Below, piece after piece: positions 1 to 8,586 of a stretch of DNA of 36,065 nt (positions within the stretch are counted from its first letter, which is position 1; every line of letters begins with the position of its first letter). The position numbers and the translations under genes are program-made. The notes below the pieces were generated by a model that saw only the letters and a list, made by a program, of their open reading frames with translations, did no database searches and was not told the DNA's origin. Source of the DNA: Croceibacterium_A sp039920345 (GTDB lineage Bacteria; Pseudomonadota; Alphaproteobacteria; Sphingomonadales; Sphingomonadaceae); NCBI GenBank assembly GCA_039920345.1, contig JBDSDZ010000102.1, forward strand, positions 1 through 36,065, written 5' to 3'.

Positions 1-971
1 CCCATCCCGATCGTCCCGCTGGCCATCTCGAGCATGCGGTCGAGGCTCTTCTTGGCGGCCAGCCGCAGGCCTTCCTCGATCTCGATCCGCGGGGTCAGGT
101 CGCGCAGGCAGGCGTAGAGCTTTTCCATCGTGTTGAGCGCCATGTACGGGCAGATGTTGCAGTTGCAGTTGCCGTCGGCACCCGGCGCGCCGATGAAAGT
201 CTTGTCCGGCAGGGCGAGCTGCATCTGGTGGATGATGTGCGGCTCGGTCGCCACGATCAGCGTGTCGCCGGTGAAGGTCTTGGCATATTGCAGGATCGCG
301 CTGGTCGAGCCGACGAGGTCCGCGTGCTCGACGATGTGCGGCGGGCATTCGGGGTGCGCGGCGACCGGCGCGCCGGGGTGCTGCGCCATCAGCTTGAGCA
401 GCTCGCGCTCCGAAAACGCCTCGTGCACGATGCACACGCCGGGCCACAGCAGCATCTCGCGGTCGAACTTGCGGTTGAGATAGCCGCCCAGGTGCCGGTC
501 AGGCCCGAAGATGATCGGCTGGTCCTTGGGGATCTGGCTGAGGATGGTTTCGGCGCTCGAGCTAGTGACGATCACGTCCGACAGCGCCTTCACCTCGGTC
601 GAGCAGTTGATGTAAGTCAGCGCAATGTGATCGGGGTGCGCCTCGCGGAAGGCCTTGAACTTCTGCGGCGGGCAGCTGTCTTCCAGTGAACAGCCGGCGT
701 CCATATCGGGCAGGACGACGATTTTCTCGGGGCTGAGGATCTTGGCGGTGTCGGCCATGAACTTGACCCCGCAGAACGCGATCACCTCGGCATCGGTATC
801 CGCCGCCTTGCGCGACAGCTCGAGGCTGTCGCCGACGAAATCGGCCAGGTCCTGCAGCTCTGGCCGCTGGTAGTAATGCGCCAGGATCACCGCGTTGCGA
901 TCTTTACGCAGGCGGTCGATCTCGGCGCGCAGGTCGGTTCCGGAAAGCGGCTTGGTGGTTTGGCTGGTCAT
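1..971 (-). CDS. nadA: Quinolinate synthase NadA (3' end outside the window)
   Basis: Condenses iminoaspartate with dihydroxyacetone phosphate to quinolinate in NAD biosynthesis; a cytosolic [4Fe-4S] enzyme. About 323 residues are visible, close to the family's usual ~340, so only the extreme C-terminus is missing. The N-terminal AHYYQRPELQDLADFVGDS region is typical. The three cluster-cysteine regions are present: DAGCS, HPECPPH and GNCNCNICPYM (the last near residues 268-276). The ATG at 971 gives the expected N-terminus; the upstream ribosome site is weak. It lies 39 bp after the membrane-protein gene on the same strand and could be read through from it. Identification is secure. Confidence 0.95.
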   Translation of the reverse strand, partial: MTSQTTKPLSGTDLRAEIDRLRKDRNAVILAHYYQRPELQDLADFVGDSLELSRKAADTDAEVIAFCGVKFMADTAKILSPEKIVVLPDMDAGCSLEDSCPPQKFKAFREAHPDHIALTYINCSTEVKALSDVIVTSSSAETILSQIPKDQPIIFGPDRHLGGYLNRKFDREMLLWPGVCIVHEAFSERELLKLMAQHPGAPVAAHPECPPHIVEHADLVGSTSAILQYAKTFTGDTLIVATEPHIIHQMQLALPDKTFIGAPGADGNCNCNICPYMALNTMEKLYACLRDLTPRIEIEEGLRLAAKKSLDRMLEMASGTIGM

Positions 972-1010
972 GCCCGCAAAGATAGGCGGCGCGAGCGCGC
1001 GCGGCAATGC

Positions 1011-1775
1011 TCAGGTCGGGAAGAACGCTGCCATCGAACGCTCGGCCCCCGGGGTGCCGGCGATAAATTGCCGGGTGAAGGCCATGCCCGCGTCGCTGTA
1101 GGCCACGAAGTCGGCGACCACCTGGATGCCGATAACCGTGGCGATACCGACCCACCACGCGGGGTGGATGCGGCCACAGCGGCGCTTGTCGGCCAGCATT
1201 CCCACCCCCGCGAACAGGATCGGCGGCAGCACCGCCTCGATGTACCAGGCATAGGGAATCAGGAACGGCGATGGCAGCAGGCGGCCGATGCCCGGCCCGG
1301 TCAGCATGGCGAAGGCGAAGTACATCAGCCGCCGGTGCCAGCCGGTGTTACGCCGGACGGTTACCGCGGTTCCGGCCAGAACGGCGAATCCGAGCAGCTG
1401 GAGCGGGTTGCTGATGAGGAACTGGTTCTGATCGAAGAACGGCGGCCCGCCATGGGACTGGACCGAATAGCGGGTGATCAGCGTGCCCATCACCAGCATC
1501 AACGGAATCCACCCGACCGACAGCCAACCGAGCCGCCGATGCAGCGCCACATTACCAGCGAAAATCAGCGAATTCTGCGCCAGGTAGAGCCCGACCCAGC
1601 CCATCATCACCCAGGCGTGGAAATGCACCAGCCACGGCATCCCGAAGCTCGATCGTCCGGTCGCGAGGTTGAACGAGAAGCCGGCCACGATGCTCGCCGC
1701 CATGACGCAGGCCATCGTGAAGAAGAACTTCGCCTCGCCGCGCGCGACGTCTTTCGAAAATGGAATCGTGGCCAT
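1011..1775 (-). CDS. Seven-TM integral membrane protein of unknown function
   Basis: A 254-residue, very hydrophobic protein with about seven predicted membrane spans and little soluble sequence. The second span contains HFHAW and is followed by a loop reading VALHRRLGW, a combination seen in uncharacterised bacterial membrane proteins; I cannot assign a function. The open frame continues upstream, but the ATG at 1775 (MATIPFSKD) is preceded by a G-rich ribosome site (GGGGGGATGC) and is the sensible start. It sits 53 bp downstream of the DUF4230 gene and 39 bp upstream of nadA, all on the minus strand, so it is probably part of one transcript. Confidence 0.75.
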   Translation of the reverse strand: MATIPFSKDVARGEAKFFFTMACVMAASIVAGFSFNLATGRSSFGMPWLVHFHAWVMMGWVGLYLAQNSLIFAGNVALHRRLGWLSVGWIPLMLVMGTLITRYSVQSHGGPPFFDQNQFLISNPLQLLGFAVLAGTAVTVRRNTGWHRRLMYFAFAMLTGPGIGRLLPSPFLIPYAWYIEAVLPPILFAGVGMLADKRRCGRIHPAWWVGIATVIGIQVVADFVAYSDAGMAFTRQFIAGTPGAERSMAAFFPT

Positions 1776-1828
1776 GCATCCCCCCAAATGCGTCCCGGTG
1801 ATGCCAATACCACCCCCGGGATAAGCAC

Positions 1829-2530
1829 TCAACGGGCGGGCGTGGTTTCCCCATCGAAGCGTACGTTCACCGTGACATCGCCATATCCGGCCACTTGCAG
1901 CGGGATCGCCAGGTTCTGCCGGATCGCATCCTTGGCCGCGTTGCGCGCCAGCCGCAAGATTTCGGGGTTCTGGGCGAAAGTGGAAGCCTTGCGCTCGGCC
2001 TGCGCCGAATTGTTGCGCGCCAGCGATTGCGCTGCCGTCCCGGTGACGAAGTTGCCGTCGGTAAACAGCCGCGCGTCCTTTTCGTCGATGTTGGGCACAG
2101 TGGTCTGCAGCGGCGGGAGCATGACGTCGAGCGTGTGCGCGGCATCGTCCCACTTCATTCGGTCGCGCCCCACCCGACTGAGGTCGATCCGGTATTCGAC
2201 CATGGCGGGCACGATCATCGCCTCGCGCGCCTTCAATATCGGGATGCCGAGCACGCCGCGCTCGTCGGTGCTTTCGGCAACGACTTCGAAGCGCGAGCTG
2301 AACACGGTCAGCGAGTTCTGCTTTTCGAACGCCAGCATCGCGCTCGCCACCGGGTCACCCTCGGCGTGGTAGAAGAACGCCCGCCAGGCGAGGAAGCCGA
2401 CGGCGGCCAGCAGTACGATCACGATCAGCCACGGCGCTCCCTGCACCCGGGCCAGAGAATGTTCGCGGTGCGGCAGCGGCTGGAGGCGGTCGTTGTCCGT
2501 CTCGCGCTTGATCAGGTTTGGATTGTCCAT
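1829..2530 (-). CDS. DUF4230 family membrane-anchored protein
   Basis: A 233-residue protein with a polar N-terminus of about 33 residues, one membrane span (roughly 34-52, WLIVIVLLAAVGFLAW) and a soluble C-terminal domain. The pattern of conserved hydrophobic strands, with the phrases VVAEST, VPAMVEYRIDLS and LPPLQ, matches the DUF4230 family as I know it; the function is unknown. The ATG at 2530 lies inside the 3' end of the MBL-fold gene (19-nt overlap), suggesting translational coupling. The domain probably faces the periplasm. Confidence 0.7.
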   Translation of the reverse strand: MDNPNLIKRETDNDRLQPLPHREHSLARVQGAPWLIVIVLLAAVGFLAWRAFFYHAEGDPVASAMLAFEKQNSLTVFSSRFEVVAESTDERGVLGIPILKAREAMIVPAMVEYRIDLSRVGRDRMKWDDAAHTLDVMLPPLQTTVPNIDEKDARLFTDGNFVTGTAAQSLARNNSAQAERKASTFAQNPEILRLARNAAKDAIRQNLAIPLQVAGYGDVTVNVRFDGETTPAR

Positions 2531-3384
2531 GTCTCTTGTGAACGGGCGACAAGGCCCCGGCGTTCCATATCGATGAGGTGCGCCTTCACCGATTGCCCGG
2601 CGGCCGGCCACAACCGCGCGTCCACGCCCTTGTACATCTGCGGCACCAGCGCGGCGATGGTTTGCCCTGCTTGGCCCAGCAGCTTGAGGATCTGCCGCTC
2701 GCGCTGGCGGCGATGGCCGATCATCCCGCGCACCAGCTGCCGGGGCCGGGTGACCGCCGGACCGTGCGCCGGATAATAGATCCGATCCTCGCGCGCATAG
2801 AGCCGCTCGAGACTGGCCATGTAATCCGCCATGTCGCCATCGGGCGGCGCGACCACGGTGGTCGACCAGCCCATCACGTGATCGCCGGTAAACAGCGCGC
2901 CGCTCTCCGCCAGCGCGAAGCACAGGTGGTTCGAGGTGTGGCCCGGCGTCGCCAGCGCGGTGAGGGTCCAGCCGGGCCCGCTCACGCTTTCGCCATCGGC
3001 CAGCACGCGGCTTGGCGCATAGTCGGCATCGAACGGCGCATCGGCGCGCGGTTCGTCCGTTTGCAGCACCAGCGGCGCGCAGCCGACGATCGATGCGCCT
3101 GTTCTTGCAGCCAGCGGGGCGGCGGCGGGCGAATGGTCGCGGTGGGTGTGGGTGCACATTATGGCCAGCACTGGCGCGGCTCCAATCGCGTGTTCCAGCG
3201 CAGCGAGATGCTCGGGCAAGTCCGGTCCCGGGTCGATCACCGCCAGGCCGCTTTCAGTACCGACCAGGTAGCTTTGTGTGCCCGTGTACGTGAACGGCGA
3301 GCCATTGGCGGCGAGCACGCGGCGCACCAGTGGTTCGAGGTATTCGACTTGGCCGGTTGGCCAGGGTTGCGGGGGCAGCGCCAT
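2512..3384 (-). CDS. MBL-fold metallo-hydrolase (LACTB2-like)
   Basis: A 290-residue protein with a metallo-beta-lactamase fold. The metal-binding HTHRDH motif is at about residues 79-84, followed by ATPGHTSNH, FTGDH and a late PAHGP histidine, so all usual zinc ligands are present. The C-terminal ~70 residues look like the winged-helix tail of LACTB2-type hydrolases. The substrate is unknown; related enzymes act on thioesters, lactones or RNA. The start is ambiguous: ATGs at 3384 and 3393 are in frame, and both leave only about 30 bp to the divergent glpK. The 3' end overlaps the DUF4230 start by 19 nt. Confidence 0.85.
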   Translation of the reverse strand: MALPPQPWPTGQVEYLEPLVRRVLAANGSPFTYTGTQSYLVGTESGLAVIDPGPDLPEHLAALEHAIGAAPVLAIMCTHTHRDHSPAAAPLAARTGASIVGCAPLVLQTDEPRADAPFDADYAPSRVLADGESVSGPGWTLTALATPGHTSNHLCFALAESGALFTGDHVMGWSTTVVAPPDGDMADYMASLERLYAREDRIYYPAHGPAVTRPRQLVRGMIGHRRQRERQILKLLGQAGQTIAALVPQMYKGVDARLWPAAGQSVKAHLIDMERRGLVARSQETWTIQT

Positions 3385-3418
3385 GGCCTGCATATGGCGC
3401 GCATGGAGAGCGATTGAA

Positions 3419-4885
3419 ATGTCCGAACCGCTGATCCTCGTCCTCGACGAGGGCACAACCTCGACCCGCGCGATGCTGTTTACAGCGTCGGGCGCGCCGC
3501 GCGGCGTCGCCCAGGCCGAAATTACGCAGCATTACCCGCAGCCCGGCTGGGTCGAGCATGATCCACTCGAAATCTGGCAGCGCACGCTCGACTGTGCCCG
3601 GCGCATGGTCGAGCAGGCCGGCGGAGCGGAACAGATTGCCGCCATCGGGATCACCAACCAGCGCGAAACCGTGGTCGCGTGGGACCGCCAGAGCGGCGCG
3701 CCGCTCGCTCGCGCGCTGGTGTGGCAGGACCGGCGCACCGCCGACACCTGCGCCGCGCTGCGCGAAGCGGGCCACGAAGACGCGGTGCGCGCGGCGACCG
3801 GGCTGCTGCTCGATCCCTATTTCTCCGCCACCAAGATGCGCTGGCTGCTCGATCACGAACCTGCGGTAGCCGATGCCGCGCGCTCAGGCAGGCTGGCCTT
3901 GGGGACGATCGAATCCTGGCTCACCTTCAAGCTGACCGGCGGCGCGCACCTGACCGACGCCGGCAATGCCAGCCGCACGCTGCTGCTGCCGCTGGCAGGC
4001 GCTTCATGGGACGAGGGGCTGTGCGACCTGTTCGGCGTGCCGCGCGCGGCTCTGCCCGACGTGACCGACAGCGCGGGCGCTATCGCCAGCACATCGCTGT
4101 TCGGCGCGGCCATCCCGATCTGCGGGCTGGCGGGTGACCAGCAGGCCGCGACGATTGGCCAGGGCTGCCTCGCGCCGGGCGAGACCAAGGCGACTTACGG
4201 CACCGGTGCCTTCGTGCTCGCCAACCATGGCACCGCGATCCCGCGTTCGGAAAACCGCCTGCTCGGCACCGTGCTCCACCAGCTTGGCGGAACGCGGCAC
4301 TATGCGCTCGAAGGGTCGGTGTTCGTGGCCGGCAGCTTCATCCAGTGGCTGCGCGATTCGCTCGGGCTGATCCTCAGTTCGGCCGAAACCGAAGCGCTCG
4401 CCCGCTCGGTGCCCGACAGCGGCGGGGTCGTGGTCGTACCCGCCCTTTCCGGCCTCGGCGCGCCGCATTGGCGGCCGAACGCCCGCGGGCTCATCACCGG
4501 ATTGAGCTTTTCCACCCGCAAGGCGCATATCGTGCGCGCCGCGCTGCAGGCGATGGCGCACCAGACGCGCGATCTTGCGGCTGCCTTTGCCGCTGACGGT
4601 GCGCCCTGGCGTACGCTTCGCATCGATGGCGGAATGGCGGCCAACGACTGGATGGCGCAGGACATTGCCGACATTGTCGGGATCGAGGTGGTGCGGCCCG
4701 ATTTCGTCGAAACCACGGCGCTTGGCACGGCCATGCTGGCAGCAGTTGGCGCGGGTATCCATCCATCGCTCGACGCAGCAGCGACAGCGATGATTGGCCC
4801 GGCCCGGTGTTTTGAACCGCGCATGAGCGCCGCGCTTCAGGCCCAACGCCTCGCGCAGTGGGACGCCGCGCTGGCTTTGGTCTGA
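3419..4885 (+). CDS. glpK: Glycerol kinase
   Basis: Phosphorylates glycerol to sn-glycerol 3-phosphate with ATP; FGGY sugar-kinase family, cytosolic. The 488-residue length is normal. Family motifs run in order: DEGTTSTRAMLF near the N-terminus, WVEHDP, ITNQRET, VWQDRRT, DPYFSATK, NASRT and GDQQAA. The ATG at 3419 follows GGAGAG at good spacing; longer upstream readings would run into the divergent MBL-fold gene. No glpF, glpD or glpR is nearby, so this is an isolated glpK. Its stop lies 4 nt from that of the convergent DUF1465 gene. Confidence 0.95.
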   Translation: MSEPLILVLDEGTTSTRAMLFTASGAPRGVAQAEITQHYPQPGWVEHDPLEIWQRTLDCARRMVEQAGGAEQIAAIGITNQRETVVAWDRQSGAPLARALVWQDRRTADTCAALREAGHEDAVRAATGLLLDPYFSATKMRWLLDHEPAVADAARSGRLALGTIESWLTFKLTGGAHLTDAGNASRTLLLPLAGASWDEGLCDLFGVPRAALPDVTDSAGAIASTSLFGAAIPICGLAGDQQAATIGQGCLAPGETKATYGTGAFVLANHGTAIPRSENRLLGTVLHQLGGTRHYALEGSVFVAGSFIQWLRDSLGLILSSAETEALARSVPDSGGVVVVPALSGLGAPHWRPNARGLITGLSFSTRKAHIVRAALQAMAHQTRDLAAAFAADGAPWRTLRIDGGMAANDWMAQDIADIVGIEVVRPDFVETTALGTAMLAAVGAGIHPSLDAAATAMIGPARCFEPRMSAALQAQRLAQWDAALALV

Positions 4886-4889
4886 CGGC

Positions 4890-5369
4890 TTAACCCGCGA
4901 GCGCGCGGCCAAGCCGTTCGCGCATCAGGTGGACTGCCGTTGCGGCCGATGGTGCGGGTGCATTCCACGCCAGGTCAAGCCGCTGGATCCGGGCATAGAA
5001 CGCCTGAGTATGTTCGATCAAGTCGCGCAGCGGTTGCGGCAGTAGGGCCAATTGCCCGGTTTCGGAATCCGAATGGCGCGGCGGCAGGCGGCCATGCCGG
5101 CGCAACTGGAATTCGCTCAGTTCGCCGTGCAGGAAGGCCCGCTGGTTAAGCAGCCAGGCGATGGCGTGCATCATCCGGGTGGTGGCCCGCAGCGCTTCGC
5201 AGGACAGGGCAACCCGCGCGAGATCTTCGTCCTGGCGGGTGGGGGTGTGGCGGGCGCGGGAGAGCTGGGCGGAGGTGTCAAATGCGACGCGCGTTTCGTC
5301 AGCCAGCTGCAGCGCCTCGGTATAGAGGCCTTCGACGATCGCCGGGCTGATGTCGCTCGCTTGGGGCAT
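4890..5369 (-). CDS. DUF1465 family protein (RcdA-like)
   Basis: A 159-residue, mostly helical protein without signal or membrane span. The pattern matches DUF1465, the family that includes Caulobacter RcdA, an adaptor in ClpXP-dependent degradation of the cell-cycle regulator CtrA. Whether this copy does that job is inference. A GTG at 5375 extends the frame by two codons, but AGGAG directly abuts it; the ATG at 5369 has the same AGGAG five nucleotides upstream and is the better start. It is convergent with glpK and upstream of nothing else on its strand. Confidence 0.8.
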   Translation of the reverse strand: MPQASDISPAIVEGLYTEALQLADETRVAFDTSAQLSRARHTPTRQDEDLARVALSCEALRATTRMMHAIAWLLNQRAFLHGELSEFQLRRHGRLPPRHSDSETGQLALLPQPLRDLIEHTQAFYARIQRLDLAWNAPAPSAATAVHLMRERLGRALAG

Positions 5370-5413
5370 TGACACTCCTGCCCTAGACCAACCCGCCAGG
5401 CTCGCGCCAGTTC

Positions 5414-5437
5414 CTGCTAGGGGTTTTCCGCTAGCAG
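5414..5437. repeat. Perfect 7-bp inverted repeat
   Basis: CTGCTAG and CTAGCAG flank a 10-nt spacer that can itself pair through GG/CC around TTTT. It lies 35 bp past the stop of the minus-strand DUF465 gene and about 45 bp ahead of the DUF1465 start. No T-run follows in either direction, so it could be an operator, a weak terminator or chance. Confidence 0.35.
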
Positions 5438-5471
5438 TACCGACTTGTCCCGTTTGGACACGGCCCGGCGC

Positions 5472-5669
5472 TCAGGCGATAATGTCGGGCGTGAGGTAAT
5501 CTTCGAACTGCGCAATCTGGTCCTTGAGCCGCAACTTGCGCTTTTTCAGGCGCGCGATCGGCAGCTGGTCCAGGCTATCGCTGTTGGTCAGCGCGGCGAT
5601 CGCGGCGTCGAGATCGCGGTGTTCCACGCGCAGGATGGCCAGCTGCTTGTGCATCTCCTGTTCAGTCAC
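5472..5669 (-). CDS. DUF465 (YdcH-like) small helical protein
   Basis: A 65-residue protein of almost pure helix with the YdcH/DUF465 signature: LRVEHRDLDAAIAAL, then RLKKRKLRLKDQI. The family forms short coiled-coil hairpins; its function is not established. The GTG at 5669 gives the usual N-terminus (VTEQEM) and is preceded by GGGGGCAGGG; an ATG at 5705 would add twelve atypical residues. A second DUF465 gene is divergently placed 179 bp away. Confidence 0.8.
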   Translation of the reverse strand: MTEQEMHKQLAILRVEHRDLDAAIAALTNSDSLDQLPIARLKKRKLRLKDQIAQFEDYLTPDIIA

Positions 5670-5848
5670 TGCAGCCCTGCCCCCATGCTTGCAAAAGCGC
5701 CGCATCGCCCGGTGCGACCGCTTCGCCGCAGCTAGGGTTTGATGCCTTAAGCCTTATGTGTTTTGATGACAATTACGCGGCACGTCATCCAACGCGAGTC
5801 GCCAGCAGGGGTCGTTCCGGGGGTAACCCCAACCAGAGGAGTATGCGT

Positions 5849-6004
5849 ATGGAATCCTCGCATGTCACCGCCCTACAAGCCAAACACACCGGGCTGGAGC
5901 AGCGCCTGAAAGATGAAATGGCCAGGCCCGCTCCCGACAGCACGATGATCCAGTCGCTCAAGAAGCAGAAACTCAAGCTCAAGGAAGAAATCTCGCACAT
6001 TTAG
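5849..6004 (+). CDS. DUF465 small protein, second copy
   Basis: A 51-residue helical protein (MESSHVTALQAKHTGLEQRL and a lysine-rich LKKQKLKLKEEI end), the compact DUF465 form common in sphingomonads. Two ATGs occur: 5843 sits only 2 nt after AGAGGAG, whereas 5849 has the better spacing and gives the usual MESSH start. A hairpin that may end the transcript follows at 6027. Upstream, 5706-5848 holds a locally AT-richer patch (5740-5775) that probably contains the promoter, but I cannot define boxes with confidence. Confidence 0.8.
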   Translation: MESSHVTALQAKHTGLEQRLKDEMARPAPDSTMIQSLKKQKLKLKEEISHI

Positions 6005-6026
6005 GTATCGCCCTCAAACGCCGGGC

Positions 6027-6046
6027 ACGGGCCGTCCGGCCCGTTT
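6027..6046 (+). terminator. Possible intrinsic terminator after the DUF465 gene
   Basis: A perfect 7-bp stem (ACGGGCC/GGCCCGT) with a GTCC loop, followed by only TTT. It is placed 23 nt after the DUF465 stop. The stem is convincing; the short T-run makes termination efficiency uncertain. Confidence 0.5.
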
Positions 6047-6085
6047 GGCTTGCGCGCCATAAGGCGCGGCGCGCGTTCGCGCTTG

Positions 6086-6105
6086 GGGACTGCCAAGGGC
6101 AGCCC
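6086..6105 (+). other. Stable hairpin in the ptsP leader
   Basis: GGG-A-CTGCC-AAG-GGCAG-CCC folds as an 8-bp stem with one bulged A and a 3-nt loop, about 115 nt before the ptsP start. A neighbouring GCGCG-TT-CGCGC stem lies just upstream. I do not recognise a known riboswitch. The rest of 6005-6218 holds nothing I can name. Confidence 0.35.
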
Positions 6106-6218
6106 GAGCCTATGCGAGGAGAGCCTTAGGGGTCGGATGGCCCCGCCGGCGCTTGAGGCGCGAAGGCAACCCCGCCGGGAGCGTTTGCAAACAGCTGCAT
6201 ATCGGATAGGCGGAAAAG

Positions 6219-8489
6219 ATGTCCGCCGCTGCCGCTGCCCGCTTGATCCTCACCCGTTTGCACGACGTGATGGCCGCGCGCACGCATGTGCAGGGCAAGC
6301 TCAACCAGATCGTCGAAATCATCGGTGAATCGCTCGATAGCGAAGTGTGCTCGATCTACCTGCTGCGCGAAGGCCTGCTCGAACTGTTCGCCACCCGCGG
6401 CCTGAACCAAAGCGCGGTGCACGTGACCAAGCTGGCAATCGGGGCCGGCCTGACCGGCACGATTGCGCAGAACATCGAAACGCTGAACCTGGCCGAAGCC
6501 GCGACCCATCCCGAATTCCAGTACCGGCCCGAGACGGGCGAGGAAAAATTCCACTCCTTCGCCGGGGTTCCGATTGTGCGGCGCGAACGTGCGGTGGGCG
6601 TGCTGACGGTCCAGCACACCGATCCGCGGCGCTATGAAGAAGTCGAGATCGAAGCGCTCCAGACCGTGGCGATGGTGCTGGCGGAAATGATCCACAACGC
6701 CGGTCTGGTGGACGATGAAAGCGGCGGCGCGGCGCAAGAGGCCTTGTCGGGCCAGGTCGTCCTGTCGGGGCTGCAACTGGTCAAGGGTCTGGCGACCGGG
6801 CAAGCAGTGTTCCACCAGCCGCGCATCGTCATTGAACAGACCGTGGCCGACGATACCGAGGCCGAGCGCCAGCGGGTCTATCTGGCGTTCGACAAGATGC
6901 GCGAGCAGATCGACCAGATGGCCAGCGGGGCCGAATTCGGCGTCGAGGGCGAGCACGAGCAGGTCCTGCAAACCTACAAGATGTTCGCCTATGACGAAGG
7001 CTGGAGCCGGCGGATCAACGAGGCGATCGATTCCGGCCTCACCGCCGAAGCGGCGATCGAGCGCGTCCAGCAACGCACCCGGATGCGGATGCGCGAAATC
7101 CAGGATCCGCTGCTGGCTGATCGGATGCACGACCTGGAAGACCTCTCGAACCGCTTGCTGCGGATTGTTTCGGGCCAGCTCGGCACCGCCGCCAGCGCCG
7201 GCCTGCGCGGGGATTCGATCCTCATCGCCAAGAACCTCGGCCCGGCCGAATTGCTCGAATATGACAAGCGCCGGCTGAAAGGCGTGGTGCTGGAAGAAGG
7301 CTCGCTCACCTCGCATGTGGTGATCGTGGCGCGGGCGATGGGCATCCCGGTGCTCGGCCGGGTGCGCAACGCGCGCGGACTGATCCGCGAGGGCGACGAA
7401 TTGCTGCTCGATGGCGACGCCAGCCAGCTCAGCATCCGCCCGGCGCAAGGCGTAGTCGACGCGTTCGAGGCGCGCTTCGTGCGCAGCCGCGAAAAGCAGG
7501 CCACCTATGCGGCGATGCGCGATGTCGAGCCGTTCACCCTCGACGGTGTGCGGATCGAAGTGATGATGAACGCGGGGCTGCGCGATGACATCCCCATGCT
7601 GAGCCTGACCGGCGCCGACGGCATCGGCCTGTTTCGCACCGAATTCCAGTTCCTCGTTTCCGCCGCCCTGCCCGCGCGCGACCGGCAGACGCGGCTTTAC
7701 CGCGACGTGCTCGAAGCGGCGGGCGAAAAGCCGGTCATCTTCCGCACGGTCGATATCGGCGGCGACAAGTCGCTGCCCTATCTGCGCAGCGAAACCGGCC
7801 GCGAGGACGAGAACCCGGCCATGGGCTGGCGCGCACTGCGCCTCGCGCTCGAACGCGAAGGCCTGCTCAAGGTCCAGGCCCGCTCGCTGATCGAAGCGGC
7901 GGGGGGCAAGACGCTCAACGTGATGTTCCCGATGGTTTCCGAACCCTGGGAATTCCACGACGCCAAGGCGGTATTCGAAAGCCAGGTCGCGTTCCTCAGG
8001 CGGTGCAAGAAGACCTTGCCGCGCGAAATCCGCTATGGGGTCATGCTCGAAGTGCCCTCGCTGGCCGAAATGCTCGACGTGCTGGTGCCCGAAGTGGCGT
8101 TCATCTCGATCGGCACCAATGACCTGACCCAGTTCCTGTTCGCGGCGGATCGCGGCAATCCCAAGCTGGCCGAACGCTATGACTGGTTGAGCCCGGCAAT
8201 CCTGCGATTCCTGCGCCGGGTGGTCGCCGCCACCATCGGCCATCCGGTACACCTTGGGGTGTGCGGCGAGATGGGCGGACGGCGGCTCGAAGCGCTGGCG
8301 CTGATCGGGCTGGGAATTCGCCGGTTGTCGATTACGCCCGCCGCCGTCGGGCCGATCAAGGAGCTGGTGCGCAAGGTCGATACGGCCGAAATCGGCAAGG
8401 CAATGGCCGCCTGGCTGGCCACTCCGCCGCCCGACATGCGCGCGGCCATGCTGCAATGGGCAGAGGAGCGTGATATCGAGGTCGAATAG
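6219..8489 (+). CDS. ptsP: PEP-protein phosphotransferase PtsP (enzyme I of the nitrogen PTS)
   Basis: A 756-residue protein. It takes phosphate from phosphoenolpyruvate and passes it to the HPr-like NPr, then EIIA-Ntr, in a regulatory rather than sugar-transporting phosphorelay. An N-terminal GAF domain (about 20-165) precedes the EI domains. The phospho-histidine is H366 in EGSLTSHVVIVAR, the PEP-binding barrel carries GIGLFRTEF and FRTVDIGGDKS, and the catalytic cysteine is C682 in VCGEMGG; all key residues are intact. The start at 6219 has a modest purine-rich ribosome site (GGCGGAAAAG). The frequent alphaproteobacterial neighbour lysC is absent; a 214-nt leader with several hairpins takes its place. 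NPr and EIIA-Ntr are not in the window. Confidence 0.95.
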   Translation: MSAAAAARLILTRLHDVMAARTHVQGKLNQIVEIIGESLDSEVCSIYLLREGLLELFATRGLNQSAVHVTKLAIGAGLTGTIAQNIETLNLAEAATHPEFQYRPETGEEKFHSFAGVPIVRRERAVGVLTVQHTDPRRYEEVEIEALQTVAMVLAEMIHNAGLVDDESGGAAQEALSGQVVLSGLQLVKGLATGQAVFHQPRIVIEQTVADDTEAERQRVYLAFDKMREQIDQMASGAEFGVEGEHEQVLQTYKMFAYDEGWSRRINEAIDSGLTAEAAIERVQQRTRMRMREIQDPLLADRMHDLEDLSNRLLRIVSGQLGTAASAGLRGDSILIAKNLGPAELLEYDKRRLKGVVLEEGSLTSHVVIVARAMGIPVLGRVRNARGLIREGDELLLDGDASQLSIRPAQGVVDAFEARFVRSREKQATYAAMRDVEPFTLDGVRIEVMMNAGLRDDIPMLSLTGADGIGLFRTEFQFLVSAALPARDRQTRLYRDVLEAAGEKPVIFRTVDIGGDKSLPYLRSETGREDENPAMGWRALRLALEREGLLKVQARSLIEAAGGKTLNVMFPMVSEPWEFHDAKAVFESQVAFLRRCKKTLPREIRYGVMLEVPSLAEMLDVLVPEVAFISIGTNDLTQFLFAADRGNPKLAERYDWLSPAILRFLRRVVAATIGHPVHLGVCGEMGGRRLEALALIGLGIRRLSITPAAVGPIKELVRKVDTAEIGKAMAAWLATPPPDMRAAMLQWAEERDIEVE

Positions 8490-8586
8490 CCGAGATAACG
8501 CTGCCCCTCGGCTTGACTTGCACCGCGCAGACTCTTCAGAGGGGGCCAAGACGTCGCAACAGGGCCAGCACCATGCTGGATCGGAA

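Noticed and set aside
876..2372. A 498-codon plus-strand open frame across nadA, the membrane protein and DUF4230
   Set aside because: It spans three well-supported minus-strand genes and has shadow-like composition.
1829..3157. In-frame N-terminal extension of the DUF4230 gene to 3157
   Set aside because: The extra sequence is Arg/Ala-rich and antiparallel to nothing meaningful; it lies entirely within the MBL-fold gene.
6060..6218. Riboswitch of a known class before ptsP
   Set aside because: Hairpins are visible but none of the conserved cores I know (SAM, glycine, TPP, cobalamin) is recognisable.
6126..8549. An 807-codon open frame on the minus strand opposite ptsP
   Set aside because: It is the mirror of a high-GC gene whose plus frame encodes a complete PtsP; its translation is His/Arg/Gln-rich with no domain.
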